Origin: Diploptera punctata | Taxonomy: Eukaryota; Arthropoda; Insecta; Blattodea; Blaberidae | Assembly (NCBI GenBank): GCA_030220185.1 | Contig: JASPKZ010005710.1 | Coordinates: 930,001 to 994,000 of the forward strand | Direction of reading: 5' to 3' | Length of the DNA stretch: 64,000 bases | Part shown: positions 1 to 9,765 of the stretch, in pieces | How the letters are laid out: the number at the start of each line of letters is the position of its first letter | Position numbering within the stretch: position 1 is the first letter of the stretch | Position numbers and translations under genes: made by a program | Notes under the pieces: generated by a model | Seen by the model: only the letters and a program-made list of their open reading frames with translations | Databases searched by the model: none | What the model was told of the DNA's origin: nothing

Positions 1-56
1 CCATAGGCTTTGGAGGTTTGGCTCGGGAAGACAGCAGCAGCTGTGAAAACCCGAAG
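1..56 (+). mobile_element. LINE 3' end, cut by the window edge
   Basis: The first bases match the final coding stretch of the LINE copy ending near 5180 on the same strand (shared text such as ggctttggag and cagcagctgt). Only this tail lies in the window. Confidence 0.5.
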
Positions 57-89
57 ATAGAGAGATTATTTATAAACAGATTTACAAAG

Positions 90-830
90 TAATAAAACAT
101 TCCTTTGTCCAAAGTGTTTTAAATGTTTATCTTCTTTATCCATTCTGCTCTCTCTTCCTATTCCAATTATTCCAGACCTATCTCCCTTATACCTCTTCTA
201 TATCATCTATCTATTTAAATCTAGGTCTACCTCTCTGTTCTTTCCCAGGTGGAATCCATTCCAAAGCTTTTCTGGGTAATCTTGTCTCTGGCATCCTACG
301 TAGGCCTATATGCCTATATCATTCTAACTGTCTGTATCTCACAAATCTAATATTGAATTTTGGACTTTCATTTATTGTCTGATGATTTTATTTCTGATTT
401 TGTTCCAATTTAGAATGCCTAGTTGAGCGTCTAAAACAATCCATTTCAGTAAACATAAGTTTTAAATTCAAAATTGTATTCAACTGCCAAGTTTCTACAC
501 CGTATGTTAGCTTGCTTCTAAATATGGATTAATAAATTTGTAATTTGGTATCGATTCTTATATTTTTATCCCATTAAACTACGTTTAACATTGTTATTAC
601 CGATCTGCCTTTTTGAATTACATATTTTATGTAATTTTCTTGGGTACACTTTGAGTTAATTTTGATCCCCAAGTAATTACATTCTTCGCATCCTTTAATA
701 CATCCCATTCCATCTTCCAAAACTAAATCTTTCTTTTCATCACCACAAGATAAATAAAATGATTTATTCAAATTCATTTTTAAACCCCATTTAATATACT
801 CTTCTATGAGTTTTCGACTCATATAATATA
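90..830 (-). mobile_element. Degenerate LINE reverse transcriptase fragment
   Basis: Read on the minus strand, 574..822 stays open and carries RT C-terminal features (a WGLKMNLNKS stretch followed by a YLGIKI stretch). Translation further toward position 90 is broken by stops but keeps the layout of a LINE C-terminal region. No intact domain remains. It lies downstream of CHSY1 exon 2, in the next intron of that gene. Confidence 0.55.
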
Positions 831-944
831 GATCCTCATAATCCTATGCTATATTATTATTATTAAAACATTCAGTTAACATGCCTGAACAAAATGTTGG
901 AGTTCGTAACCACCCTATAGATATAAAGAATATTTTTAGCTCAC

Positions 945-1226
945 CGCACCTCGTAGGACCACGTGCAGGGAATGCCGGCGAACTTCTGAACACATCGGCC
1001 CAGTTCCACGTCCTCGTGAGTTGTGTAGAGATTCTGAAGACATGTCTTGACGTGGGGGGCCACTCGTGCAAGTGTTTCCCTGCTAAGCAGGACTCCCGGT
1101 CCACCCATACAGAAGTTCTCGTCGTACTCCAGGCTCAGTAAACCAAATTCCTCCTGGTTACCTCTTCCTGCCTGACCGATGAACTGCGGTTTCCTGCTAT
1201 CCACTGACCTCAATAGACGCTCCAAC
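945..1226 (-). CDS. CHSY1: Chondroitin sulfate synthase 1, second coding exon
   Basis: This 282-nt exon continues the N-terminal glycosyltransferase domain of the Golgi enzyme that polymerises chondroitin by adding GlcA and GalNAc in turn. Visible family residues include ENFCMGGPGV, the LYTTHEDVE motif (THEDVE is conserved in this family) and a WSYE end, in the order found in vertebrate and insect CHSY1. The acceptor is ...GCGGCAG before 1226 and the donor is CG|GTGAGC after 945. Joined to the exon ending at 17683 it restores an AG|G arginine codon and the expected D-R-L-E sequence, so the phase fits exactly. The exon ends in phase 2. The exon or exons encoding the rest of the protein, including the C-terminal GalNAc-transferase domain, lie left of the window. 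An open frame also exists antisense to it and is a shadow. Confidence 0.93.
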
Positions 1227-1348
1227 CTGCCGCAAAACAATATTTACATCCATTTTATATCGGTAGCTATTATAAGTAAATATCAATAAAACTAAGGCAG
1301 GTGTTAAAAAACCAAGCTTTCCGCGAAGAGCGACTCTCAGCCCGTCTC

Positions 1349-1410
1349 TAACTAAATAATTAACTCGCTGACACTATTGAACCCGTAGGCTCATGGCCGC
1401 GCGGACATAA
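1349..1410 (-). mobile_element. RTE LINE 3' end, very short copy
   Basis: About 60 bases match the 3' terminus of the full RTE at 9.8 kb: the codons for the C-terminal Asn-Leu-Arg-Val-Arg region, the stop, and the start of the TAAG-type tail. It is 5' truncated, as expected of incomplete target-primed reverse transcription. Confidence 0.6.
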
Positions 1411-1559
1411 TGTTGATCAGATTGTGATGGGTTTTTTTTGCAAAATGTTCTGGAGATTCGTGATATCCAACCTCTTCACCCCCTAAAAATCACCCTTTGT
1501 AGTGAAAAACGTGAAATAAAGTCTATATTTTGACGCTTAAATGGCTTACGCTGCCTAAA

Positions 1560-2090
1560 CCATAACAAATACACCAAATTAATGTACATGGAATTGAACT
1601 TCAAACTTTCATGTATCAGAATACCAACACCTTCTCTGGCTCGCTTGGATTTGTTTACTCCACTGTATATGTATATGTAGTCTTGTATTTGTGTAATCGA
1701 TTTTCCTTTTTTCTTCGTCTCGGAGATTGCACAGATCTTCATTTTATATTTCTTCAATTCGTCTGTTATGAGCTCTTTCCCATTAATCGCTCTAACATTC
1801 CAGCATCCAAGTTTCATTTTATTTTTCTTCCATTTGGTGTTCCTTTTTCGTTTGCTAGTTTGTTCCAATTTATCAGTCCGGCTTACTTCGTAAATGTTTC
1901 TGTGAGTAATTGAAAATTTTGCATCTTGGAAGTGAGTTACTAGCCCTTCTTCTTCGATGGGTATTTCTTTTAGTCTGGACCTTCTTCCATGACCTGCCAG
2001 GGATAGGAGGCCCTGTTGGTAGTTAAACTACCGCCTGTATACTCATGGAATCATTAGGACTGACAAGCCCCACCACCACGTCAAAGTAGA
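1560..2090 (-). mobile_element. LINE 5' fragment with partial AP endonuclease
   Basis: The minus-strand frame 1476..1868 carries the start of an APE-type endonuclease domain: a GCWNVRAING motif followed by ICAISETKKKG, where the Glu would be the metal-binding residue. The similarity stops near 1560. Sequence upstream to about 2090 has the character of the 5' leader of such an element (AGHGRRS-type codons). This family differs from the RTE at 9.8 kb. Confidence 0.6.
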
Positions 2091-2125
2091 AACAACCGAA
2101 AATAAAGTTTTAAGAAAAATTGTAG

Positions 2126-2252
2126 GAAAAGGCCTTCATTTCTCTGAGCTTCAAGAAAAGGTCACCCCCCCCCAAATCAATATTAAATATTGACATATAA
2201 ATATATTTGGGGGTGACCTTTTCTTGAAGATCAGTGAAATGAAGGCCTTTTC
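2126..2252. repeat. Hairpin, arms of about 50 bases
   Basis: The arm 2126..2177 and its near reverse complement 2205..2252 flank an AT-rich loop of about 27 bases. The left arm includes a run of nine C, the right a run of five G. No coding content. Confidence 0.8.
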
Positions 2253-2345
2253 AATGGGTTTAAGTAAAAATTTATCCATCCGTTGCACAGGAAATATTTC
2301 ATCATCAATGGCAGGCATGGATTAAGCCAATTGGCCTGTTCCGTT

Positions 2346-2741
2346 TCAGGAAAGAAATTGATCCCTCCATCTCTTCTTAGGTCTTCCTGGGTCTCTTCGC
2401 CCTGTGGGTCTGTAGTTCAATAGCTGCAGAGGTAGTCTATTGTTTGGCATCCTCAGAAGGTGTTCATGCCAATTATTTTGATATTTTTGAATGATTTCAG
2501 TTATTGCTGGTGTGTTGAGAGCTTTGCGGATATCTTCATTACGCATGTGATCATAAAGCGTATAACCCGCTAAAGGTCTTAATAACTTCATTTCTGCAGC
2601 TACTATCCTATTTAATTTACCTGTAGTAAGAGTCCAGGTTTCAGAACCATAAAGTAGAGTTGGAAGAGCCATTGTTTTATAAAATTTTAGAATTGTATCT
2701 GGACGTACTTTTCGGAAATATTTTATTTCACAAAAGTCCAA
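2346..2741 (-). mobile_element. LINE reverse transcriptase C-terminal fragment
   Basis: An open 131-codon minus-strand frame has LLYGSETWTL, an AAEMKLLRPLAGY stretch, LLRMPNNRLP and GRRDPGRPKKRWRDQ. These mark the region after the catalytic YADD core in several non-LTR families. No palm motifs are present, so this is a 5'-truncated copy. Confidence 0.75.
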
Positions 2742-3040
2742 AAAGTTACAACCCTAATATTCACACATAAAGAAGATCTGTTACCGTGTGATTTGTCTAA
2801 AAATAGTAAAACGTTGGTTTCCATGTTCCAGAGAGGAATAACCACTACAAAAGGAGGAGGTTGAATAAAGAAAAAGAAAGAAAGAAAATACTATATGGAT
2901 TAACGACCTATTTTCAATGGATGATAAACCACAGACGCCAGAGGAGCTAGACCGTAACCAGTTCGATCTCTCTGGGAGTATCTAGTTACACGAGGAAAAA
3001 ACTCGAATATGTATAAATGCACAATCATTTCAAGAATCAT

Positions 3041-3275
3041 AACTCGAACCCATAAGTTCATGGCCGCGCGGATATAAGCTCTCGACACTTCCTTATCCTG
3101 AGCTAATGTTTTCCAATCATCGCCTGTACAATATACTTCCCTCAAATCATGGTTAACGTTATTCTCCCACATCATTCTTAGTCTACCAACTAGGTGTTTT
3201 CCCCCTGGTTTCCTACAAGAAGTTTCCAAGCCTCTCTTTTATTCCACATTCGTGCCACATGTCCTGTCTATCGCA
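3041..3275 (-). mobile_element. RTE LINE 3' fragment
   Basis: The minus-strand translation contains LVGRLRMMWENNVNHDLREV and DDWKTLAQD, a diverged form of the C-terminus of the full RTE ORF at 9791..12829. It is 5' truncated. Confidence 0.75.
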
Positions 3276-3285
3276 GTCTATGATA

Positions 3286-3385
3286 TTTAATTGTTCTTAT
3301 TATGTGCAAAGACTTGGACATTAGGACGGAATGAGGAAAAGCGACTGGAAGCTTTTGAGTTGTGGATATGGAGATGGATGTTTAC
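3286..3385 (+). mobile_element. LINE C-terminal scrap
   Basis: A short plus-strand frame reads CAKTWTLGRNEEKRLEAFE, a common post-RT motif of another LINE family. RTE debris of opposite orientation lies on both sides. Confidence 0.5.
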
Positions 3386-3495
3386 TTCCAGTCTCAATTT
3401 TTTAGCGTTACTAAATAGAGTGTGCATATATCCTCGCTATCGCGTAATAGGCCTAATAGTTCATCGTCAACATGAATTAACAGCTTATTAATACT
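3386..3495 (-). mobile_element. RTE palm fragment with decayed YADD box
   Basis: The minus-strand translation reads NSINKLLIHVDDELLGLL, aligning to NGINKLLVYADDVVLLA in the intact RTE. The catalytic YADD has become HVDD and frame breaks follow. Confidence 0.7.
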
Positions 3496-3502
3496 ATTGA
3501 GT

Positions 3503-4058
3503 ATTAATACCACTGAGCAACAAAAAATAAACTTTTTTTTTATCTCAGAAAGAAAAATATGTGATTCTGATAGTATTTTTTCTCCTGAATTCAAATATGA
3601 TATCAGTTTTTCTCCATCACGCAAGGTTTCCGAGGGACAGGCATTTATAATTTCAAACACTTTAATATTTTCTACATTCGTAACTACACAATATTCGAAC
3701 ATTCGGACTCACCTAGAAAGTAAGAAATGACTATTTTCTGCTATATTTTGCCTGTGGAGTATCCCTCTTGATAGTCCAATAATAATCGGCCAGCATATTA
3801 GGATTCCATTTGCCTTGATATCTCTTTTCTATACCTGAAACCGTATGAGTTAGCTCATTTGGTTTTATTTTACAATGGACAAATGGCGGAAACAACGTTT
3901 ATTTAAAAAAATAATTATTTAAATCCATTGATTGAAATTGAAGTTAAAAAAAACTGTGGGTGATGGAGAAATTCCGAATACATATTTGAAAACACGATAA
4001 AAAAATTGCATTAAGTACAACTATTGGTACTCATGAGACAAAAATCATGTTGACCAGT
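3503..4058 (-). mobile_element. DNA-transposon-like repeat encoding a W-x-x-x-LADYxW C-terminus, copy 1
   Basis: One of three copies (others near 21.85 kb and 38.2 kb). The minus strand encodes the end of a protein seen widely in arthropod repeat families, with KRYQGKWNPNMLADYYW and KRD, ending in SFLTF after a premature stop. The termini read cactg... and ...cagtt here, and cactg/cagtg in copy 2, suggesting short inverted ends. I cannot assign a superfamily. Confidence 0.6.
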
Positions 4059-4560
4059 TTTATTTTTGCCCCCCCCCCGTAGCGGTGATAGGCGTAGAAC
4101 TTAGATTTGTATGTCATTGTGCCTGTCACCAATCAGATTATAGCGATCACGAAAAGCATGGATTGGTCATTAAACTTGGTAATTTTGTCATGTTACAATA
4201 ATAAGAGCATAATCATATGTGATATGATATTGTAGTGGTCATCATGTTCATTTTCCTTAACTCTTTGATCAAATGTTTTAGACTTTCAAGACAAAGAAGA
4301 GAGGAAGGGATGAACATCATTATCTTGAGAGATTTATGAGTTACTGGCTTAATGATTACACAAAAGATGACTCAGAACTTAGCTACACATGTATGGCACA
4401 TTTTCTTGTCTTCAGCATGCACTACTTCCCATTTAAAATTCTGCACTTTGCATTTTAAACATAGTTGCAGTTCTCCAATAAACTGCAGTTCCATACCACA
4501 GGAAATCAGGGGATGCCAGACGTTAGATTCATTAATTAAAAAGAAATATAAATTTATCAC
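4059..4560. other. No recognisable feature
   Basis: A C-run at 4071..4078 is followed by unique AT-rich intron sequence. Two short open frames overlap on opposite strands and have no recognisable motif. Confidence 0.5.
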
Positions 4561-4740
4561 ATAATCAGCAGCAGCACTATAATCTGATTTGTGTCTCGGC
4601 TTCCTTCAGAACACTCTTCCAAGCATTTCTGCCTCTGGCAGTCAGCCACCCTGAATCTTTGAGCTTCCTAGCCAAGGTTTTTTACAGAGTTGGGTAGCCA
4701 GCCCAGCCCTACGCCCAACCATCCGGCGATCCTGAAGATA
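4561..4740 (-). mobile_element. Possible LINE or transposon tail
   Basis: The minus-strand translation is repeat-like (DSGWLTARGRNAWKS-type codons) but broken. The family is not identified. Confidence 0.3.
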
Positions 4741-4848
4741 TGATTTTTCTGTTGAGGTCTCAAGTTTATCGTCTAGAATTCTCACATGACTTAGCATTAA
4801 TCAAATATTGTATTTGCTTTAACTTTACTTTGGATATATTCCTTTCAC

Positions 4849-4942
4849 GGGGCACGTCGTAGCGTAGTGGTTAAGACACTGAGCTACAAGCCGGAGGGTC
4901 GAAGGTTCAAGTCCCGTTGGGGTCAGGATTTTTAAACTGAAA
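4849..4942 (+). repeat. SINE family B, 3'-truncated tRNA-like head
   Basis: The head has an A-box-like tagcgtagtggttaag and a B-box-like ggttcaagtcc, i.e. an internal pol III promoter. Other copies lie at 14.57, 27.23, 30.92, 47.99 and 49.74 kb. Confidence 0.7.
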
Positions 4943-5182
4943 GAATTGAGAAGGAATTAAAGTAGTTAGGTCATATTTTAAGAATGGAAGATAACGATGG
5001 CCGAAGCAACTGTATCAATGGCAACCGACCAGAAAGAAGAAAAGAGCGAGACCAAAGTTAACATGGAAGGAAAACATGAAGACAGTAATGCAAGCAAGAG
5101 GGCTAAGCATTGAGGATGCCCAATATCGTAGTAGGCTTTGGAGATTTGGCACGGGAAGACGGCAGCAGCTGTAAAAATCCGA

Positions 5183-5185
<3 letters not shown>
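4943..5185 (+). mobile_element. LINE 3' end running into (TTA)n
   Basis: It encodes a broken ELRRN...HILRMED-type post-RT region and ends at the same sequence as bases 1-56. The element is followed directly by (TTA)n, which is probably its tail. Confidence 0.6.

Positions 5186-5232
<47 letters not shown>
5186..5232. repeat. (TTA)n microsatellite
   Basis: Uninterrupted TTA repeats directly after a LINE 3' end. Confidence 0.95.
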
Positions 5233-5570
5233 GTCCCGCACTGTAGCCGAGTGGTTAAGGCAGGAAGCCTTGGCGCTGAGCTACGGGACTTGCGCTGGTT
5301 AGAGTCTCCATGGGGGAAGAAATTTTCTCATGGTATTTCAGCCAGTATGGGACCGGTGCCCACCCAGCATCGTGAGGCATTTGGGTAGCTACAATAAGTA
5401 GCGACTCCAGGTTGAGAAGACCAGCTATAACGGCTGGGGGACTCGACATGCTGACCACTTGTCACCCCTACACTGGCTAGATGATCGTCTACCTCTGTGA
5501 TTAACACATGTGGATGTGAAGCCAGCAGCCGGCTGGTAGGCCAAGAGCCTTCTAGGTCTGTCGAGCTTGA
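5233..5570 (+). repeat. SINE family A
   Basis: About 335 bp with a tRNA-derived head of Leu/Ser type: A box gtagccgagtggttaagg and B-box region gttagagtctcc. The body is shared by at least nine other copies in the window. It sits between two (TTA)n tracts. Confidence 0.85.
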
Positions 5571-5572
5571 AG

Positions 5573-5586
5573 TATTATTATTATTA

Positions 5587-5626
<40 letters not shown>
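5573..5626. repeat. (TTA)n microsatellite
   Basis: TTA repeats with one TATA interruption, between SINE A and a LINE fragment. Confidence 0.95.
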
Positions 5627-5630
<4 letters not shown>

Positions 5631-6102
5631 TGTGGGAAAAAATATAAGTAATAAAAATAAAATGAATATGCAACATACAATTGTTAAAATCATCATTACT
5701 TATGGAGCAGAACTTTGGCCATTGACAACAAAAACAAATAAGTATCTTTTGGCAACGGAAATGGATTTTATACGAAGGCCAGCAAGAATTTCAAGGAGAG
5801 AAAAAAATAGGAACTCAGTTATAAGGGAGAAAATGAAGATTGAAGACACTATTTTAGATTATATTAAAACTCAGCAATTAAGATGGCAAGGACATGTCCA
5901 GCGGATGGAAGAGGATCGGCTACCAAAATCTGTTTTGAAATGGAAACCTGAGGGAAGACGAGGCAGAGGAAGACCTAAAACCTCCTGGAGTCAGGGAATA
6001 TATTTATACATGAAGGAGAAATATCTACAACCAAGAGTGGATGAACCGACAAAATTGGCTATTGGGAATCGGACGATGTCAAAGACATTAATCAACCGAT
6101 GA
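5627..6102 (+). mobile_element. LINE post-RT C-terminal fragment
   Basis: The open frame includes ITYGAELWPLTTKTNK, LRWQGHVQRMEEDRLPK and EGRRGRGRPKTSW and ends in a TGATCTA stretch. The reverse transcriptase core is absent. A second copy of its last 200 bases follows at 6233. Confidence 0.75.
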
Positions 6103-6150
6103 TCTATCTATCTATCTATCTATCTATCTATATCTATCTATCTATCTATC

Positions 6151-6229
<79 letters not shown>
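6103..6229. repeat. (TCTA)n then (TTA)n compound microsatellite
   Basis: TCTA repeats to about 6153 followed by TTA repeats, between two copies of the same LINE 3' region. Confidence 0.95.
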
Positions 6230-6232
6230 GTC

Positions 6233-6444
6233 GAATGAATGGAAGAGGATCGGCTACCAAAATGTATTTTAGAATGGAAACCTGAGGGAAGACGAGGCAG
6301 AGGAAGACCTAAAACCTCCTGGAGTCAGGGAGTATATTTATACACGAAGGAGAAACATCTGCAACCAGGAGATTGTATGGACCGTCAAAATTTGCTATTA
6401 GGAATCTGACTATGTCAAAGACATTAATCAACCAATGATCTTCC

Positions 6445-6445
<1 letters not shown>
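6233..6445 (+). mobile_element. LINE 3' fragment, second copy
   Basis: Near-duplicate of the end of the preceding LINE fragment (EEDRLPK and GRRGRGRPKTSW codons, frame now broken). Again followed by TTA repeats. Confidence 0.75.
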
Positions 6446-6504
<59 letters not shown>

Positions 6505-6520
6505 CATCATCATCATCATT
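6446..6520. repeat. (TTA)n/(TCA)n microsatellite
   Basis: TTA repeats grading into ATC repeats after the LINE copy. Confidence 0.95.
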
Positions 6521-7025
6521 ATGTTCATCGTGTAAAATGTTGTATATAAGTGACATTTAAATTGCAAATTTTAATGTCTTATAAACCATTATGATTAGTG
6601 TACTGTATATACATAAAATCCTGAGCATGGCTTCCTTCTGTGGGTCACGTGTTTTAGAATTTAGGGCACGTAAAAGAACCTCAAGCCTGAAAAGACCCCT
6701 TTGAGGAAAATTTGACTTCCCTTTCATGCCTATATTTTAATTACGAGACGAATGACGTTAGAACGTTGTTAAATAAAACAATGACAACAGACTATTGGAT
6801 AGTACTAATATTTCTATGCGTGATAATTCAGATGTTCGTTTATAGCTTAGAGACAATTTTTAACATCTATTCCGTAACGGTTATGTTGACGTAACTGACC
6901 CCAGCCACATACAGGTTCGTAAGGAAATACAGTACTTACTCGACTGGACCAGACATTGGCCTCTCGTATTGAAGGTCGATGTCTCCATACTCTGGCTTAT
7001 GTATGTATCAAAGAATTCTTCACCT
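6521..7025. other. No recognisable feature
   Basis: Intron sequence without a clear gene or repeat. A minus-strand stretch at 6940..6992 followed by a good GTAAGTA donor is discussed among the rejected items. Confidence 0.5.
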
Positions 7026-7742
7026 TGTTTATCATAAGTAATGCCACGAGTGATTTCCAAATTATCTAAAGAATTTGGAATCAAAAAGTGGCATTTGTTA
7101 GGACTATTTAACGAATAAAATTAAGCTGTTTTACTCACATATCATTATTTAACTATAGTTACTTTAAAATATTTATATATTTAATGTAAACAGCGATGTT
7201 TGAAAACAAATGAGAAACGATTGGTACGCTTCATTTGCTTCTTTTGTTCATCACTGCAACCAGATCATATTATTTATTGCCAAAGGATCGCAATATTGTA
7301 AAAATGCACCCTAGTGGAGAAATTTATAACCAACATTATAGGTATTAATTAATTTCTGATGTCCTATGATGTAAATATGTCAAATATATTTTTTTGCAAC
7401 GTCATTTCCTGGAAAATAAGTCGTTTAAGAAAGTGCAAACAGTGGTTTCTTTTTTTTTATGGTGTAATCAATTGCTGCAAATGTTTTTATATTATCTTCC
7501 GCATGCGCTATCTGCTGACATTCATGCACTAATATATATCATATATAGTATATAACGATCTGGTAGCCACTGCAAAATAATGCTATGACCTATTCAGAAT
7601 GTTAAAAAGGAGGTGCTTTCTTCAATATGATAGACTTTAGTTGATAAATTCGAGGCGAAACACGACTGTGATTGGTTGTAAATAAAAAATCATTGAAACG
7701 TGATTGGTCATTGACTCCCATTTGGGGCATGAGTTAAATAGT
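7026..7742 (+). mobile_element. MITE-like repeat, copy A
   Basis: A non-coding AT-rich repeat. It opens with a hairpin (gccacgagtgatttcc, reflected as ggaatcaaaaagtggc) and then actatttaac, and ends with its inverse gttaaatagt. Conserved internal text includes aacgaataaaattaagctg and gtgattggtcattgact. Copy B follows directly. Confidence 0.7.
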
Positions 7743-7878
7743 CATAAGTAACGCCATGAGTGATTTTCAATTTTACTAGAGGATTTGGAAATCAAGAGTG
7801 ACATTTGTTAGAACTATTTAACGAATAAAATTAAGCTGTTTACTAAAAAATCATTATTTAAATATAGTTACCGATATT

Positions 7879-7920
<42 letters not shown>

Positions 7921-8425
7921 ATGTAAACGGCGATGTTTGAAATCAAATCAGAAATGTGTGGTTATGTTTATTTACTACAACTTGATCATATTATTTATTG
8001 CCAAATAGGATTGCAATCAGCGAAAACGCACTAGATCACAATATTGTAAGAATGTACCCTAGTGGAGAAAAAATGAAACACATGAAATTGTATATTATAG
8101 CCAACATTATAGGTTATTAATTAATTTTTAGGAAACAACTCAGTAAAAACATTATTTAAGAACAGTTATTGAACACACAATTATCAATTGTATAGTTCGA
8201 AGGAATCTGTTCATTATTTGTTATATTCAATGTATTTGTTGGAGAGTCAGTCACTGTAAAATAATGCTCTGACCTGTTCAGAATATTAAAAAGAAGGGGC
8301 TTTCTTTAATTTGGCAAACAGAATTTGATAAACAGCGAGGTGAAACACGACTGGCATTGGTTGAAAAACAAAATTCATTGAAACGTGATTGGTCATTGAC
8401 TCTCATTTGAGACATGAGTTAAATA
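7743..8425 (+). mobile_element. MITE-like repeat, copy B
   Basis: Directly abuts copy A in the same orientation. It has the same ends and an internal (TA)n tract at about 7879..7917. Its terminal hairpin is more degraded than in copy A. Confidence 0.7.
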
Positions 8426-8504
8426 GTCAAATTAAACAACTGAGAAGGACAGTATTACATTTCTAAACATTATATTAATATTTTTCAATTGTAATAACAT
8501 TCAC

Positions 8505-9022
8505 TGGGGACTGGAAGTAAATGTCAATAAAACTAAATATATGTTCACACGCAGAAATACATTATGTAATAGAAATGGAAGTTAATTAACAAACGAGGAA
8601 AATTTTGAAGAAGTGACTGAATTCTAATGCCTAGGAACAATAATTACACATAGGCATGGGATCCACAAAGAAATTGAACATAGGCTCAACTTTTATCAAA
8701 AACGTTAAACTGAAAATACGTATATAAAAATTTTATTCTCACAGTTATATTATGTGGATGCGAAGCATGCACTTTTACTTTAAGAGAAAATAAAAGGTTA
8801 CTAGTATTTGAGAATGAAGTTCTTAGGATCATTTTTGGACCAAAGATAGATGAACAGACGTGAATGGAGAAAACTACATAACAAGGAACTGCACGATCTT
8901 TATAGCAAACCAGATGTAATAAGAACAGTTAAGTCTCGAAGACTGGGATGGGCAGGGCATATGACATGAATGGGAAATGAAAGAGGACATAGAAACTTCT
9001 AGAAAACCAGAAGCAAAATCTT
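8505..9022 (+). mobile_element. Degenerate RTE LINE fragment
   Basis: The nucleotide sequence follows the last 180 codons of the intact RTE in the opposite orientation (WAG-H, HNKELHDLY-type codons) with several frameshifts and stops. It is 5' truncated. Confidence 0.75.
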
Positions 9023-9172
9023 CAGACTCGGGACCTACGGCTTAAAATCCCTCCCGGAGGACTTGCTCCTTGGATTTTTCCATCCTAAAAAATCCATCGA
9101 CCCCAGCCGGGTTTGAACCCGCGACCCTCGAGACCAGAGGCAAGGAGCATAACACTAGTCCACCGCGGCCGA
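9023..9172 (-). repeat. SINE family E
   Basis: The minus-strand head has a tRNA-like B box (gggtttgaacccgcgacc read in reverse) and the ctccttgg-rich body shared with the copy at 23.86-24.40 kb. Confidence 0.65.
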
Positions 9173-9765
9173 TCTCTATGTATTATACATTTAAAAAACA
9201 TAGTTTTTCTTTTACGGCAGGCAACCTAGTTTTATAGTAAATATAAGAGTCGACACTTTCACACAGGATAGTACAGGTCCGCACAAGCTCAGTGACGAGT
9301 GGTAACTGTTTTTTTTTTTTTTTTTTTTAAGAGAGGGTGGCTTGGGCAGCTACAACTTACAACTCTCTACCTGCCGTGTTACATTCTTCAGTTTTATTTA
9401 AGGATTCCTCTCAAGAAAATACTGTTAAAATGGCAACCCAGTTCCATATTCCAAACACACAGTAACTTCCTCGGTTGAATCTGACTGTAATGTACCTTAG
9501 GTGAAATAGGGTTTATACATTTAGGATATAAAAAAAGAACATAATGGAGAGATGAGTTTTCTGCATGAGATCGGAACGAACCTTTTCCTGATCAATCCGT
9601 GGGGTAAAAGAAGAAGATTGTTTTTATTATTGTTATTATTATTATTATTATTATTAATATTATTATTATATGCTAAACATAATAACAATATTATTAACAG
9701 GGATACTGTAATAAATTAAATAGGCAATCAATAGACTACATGTACATTTCATGTGACTTTTTAAC
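9173..9765. other. No gene; poly-T tract and (TTA)n
   Basis: T18 at about 9311..9328 and TTA repeats at about 9635..9668. The remainder is unassigned. The left copy of the RTE target duplication is at 9752..9765. Confidence 0.6.

Noticed and set aside
6940..6992. Minus-strand cassette exon of CHSY1 (reads EYGDIDLQYERPMSGPVE before GTAAGTA)
   Set aside because: The acceptor is weak, the 56-nt length would not keep the CHSY1 frame, and exons 1 and 2 already join perfectly.
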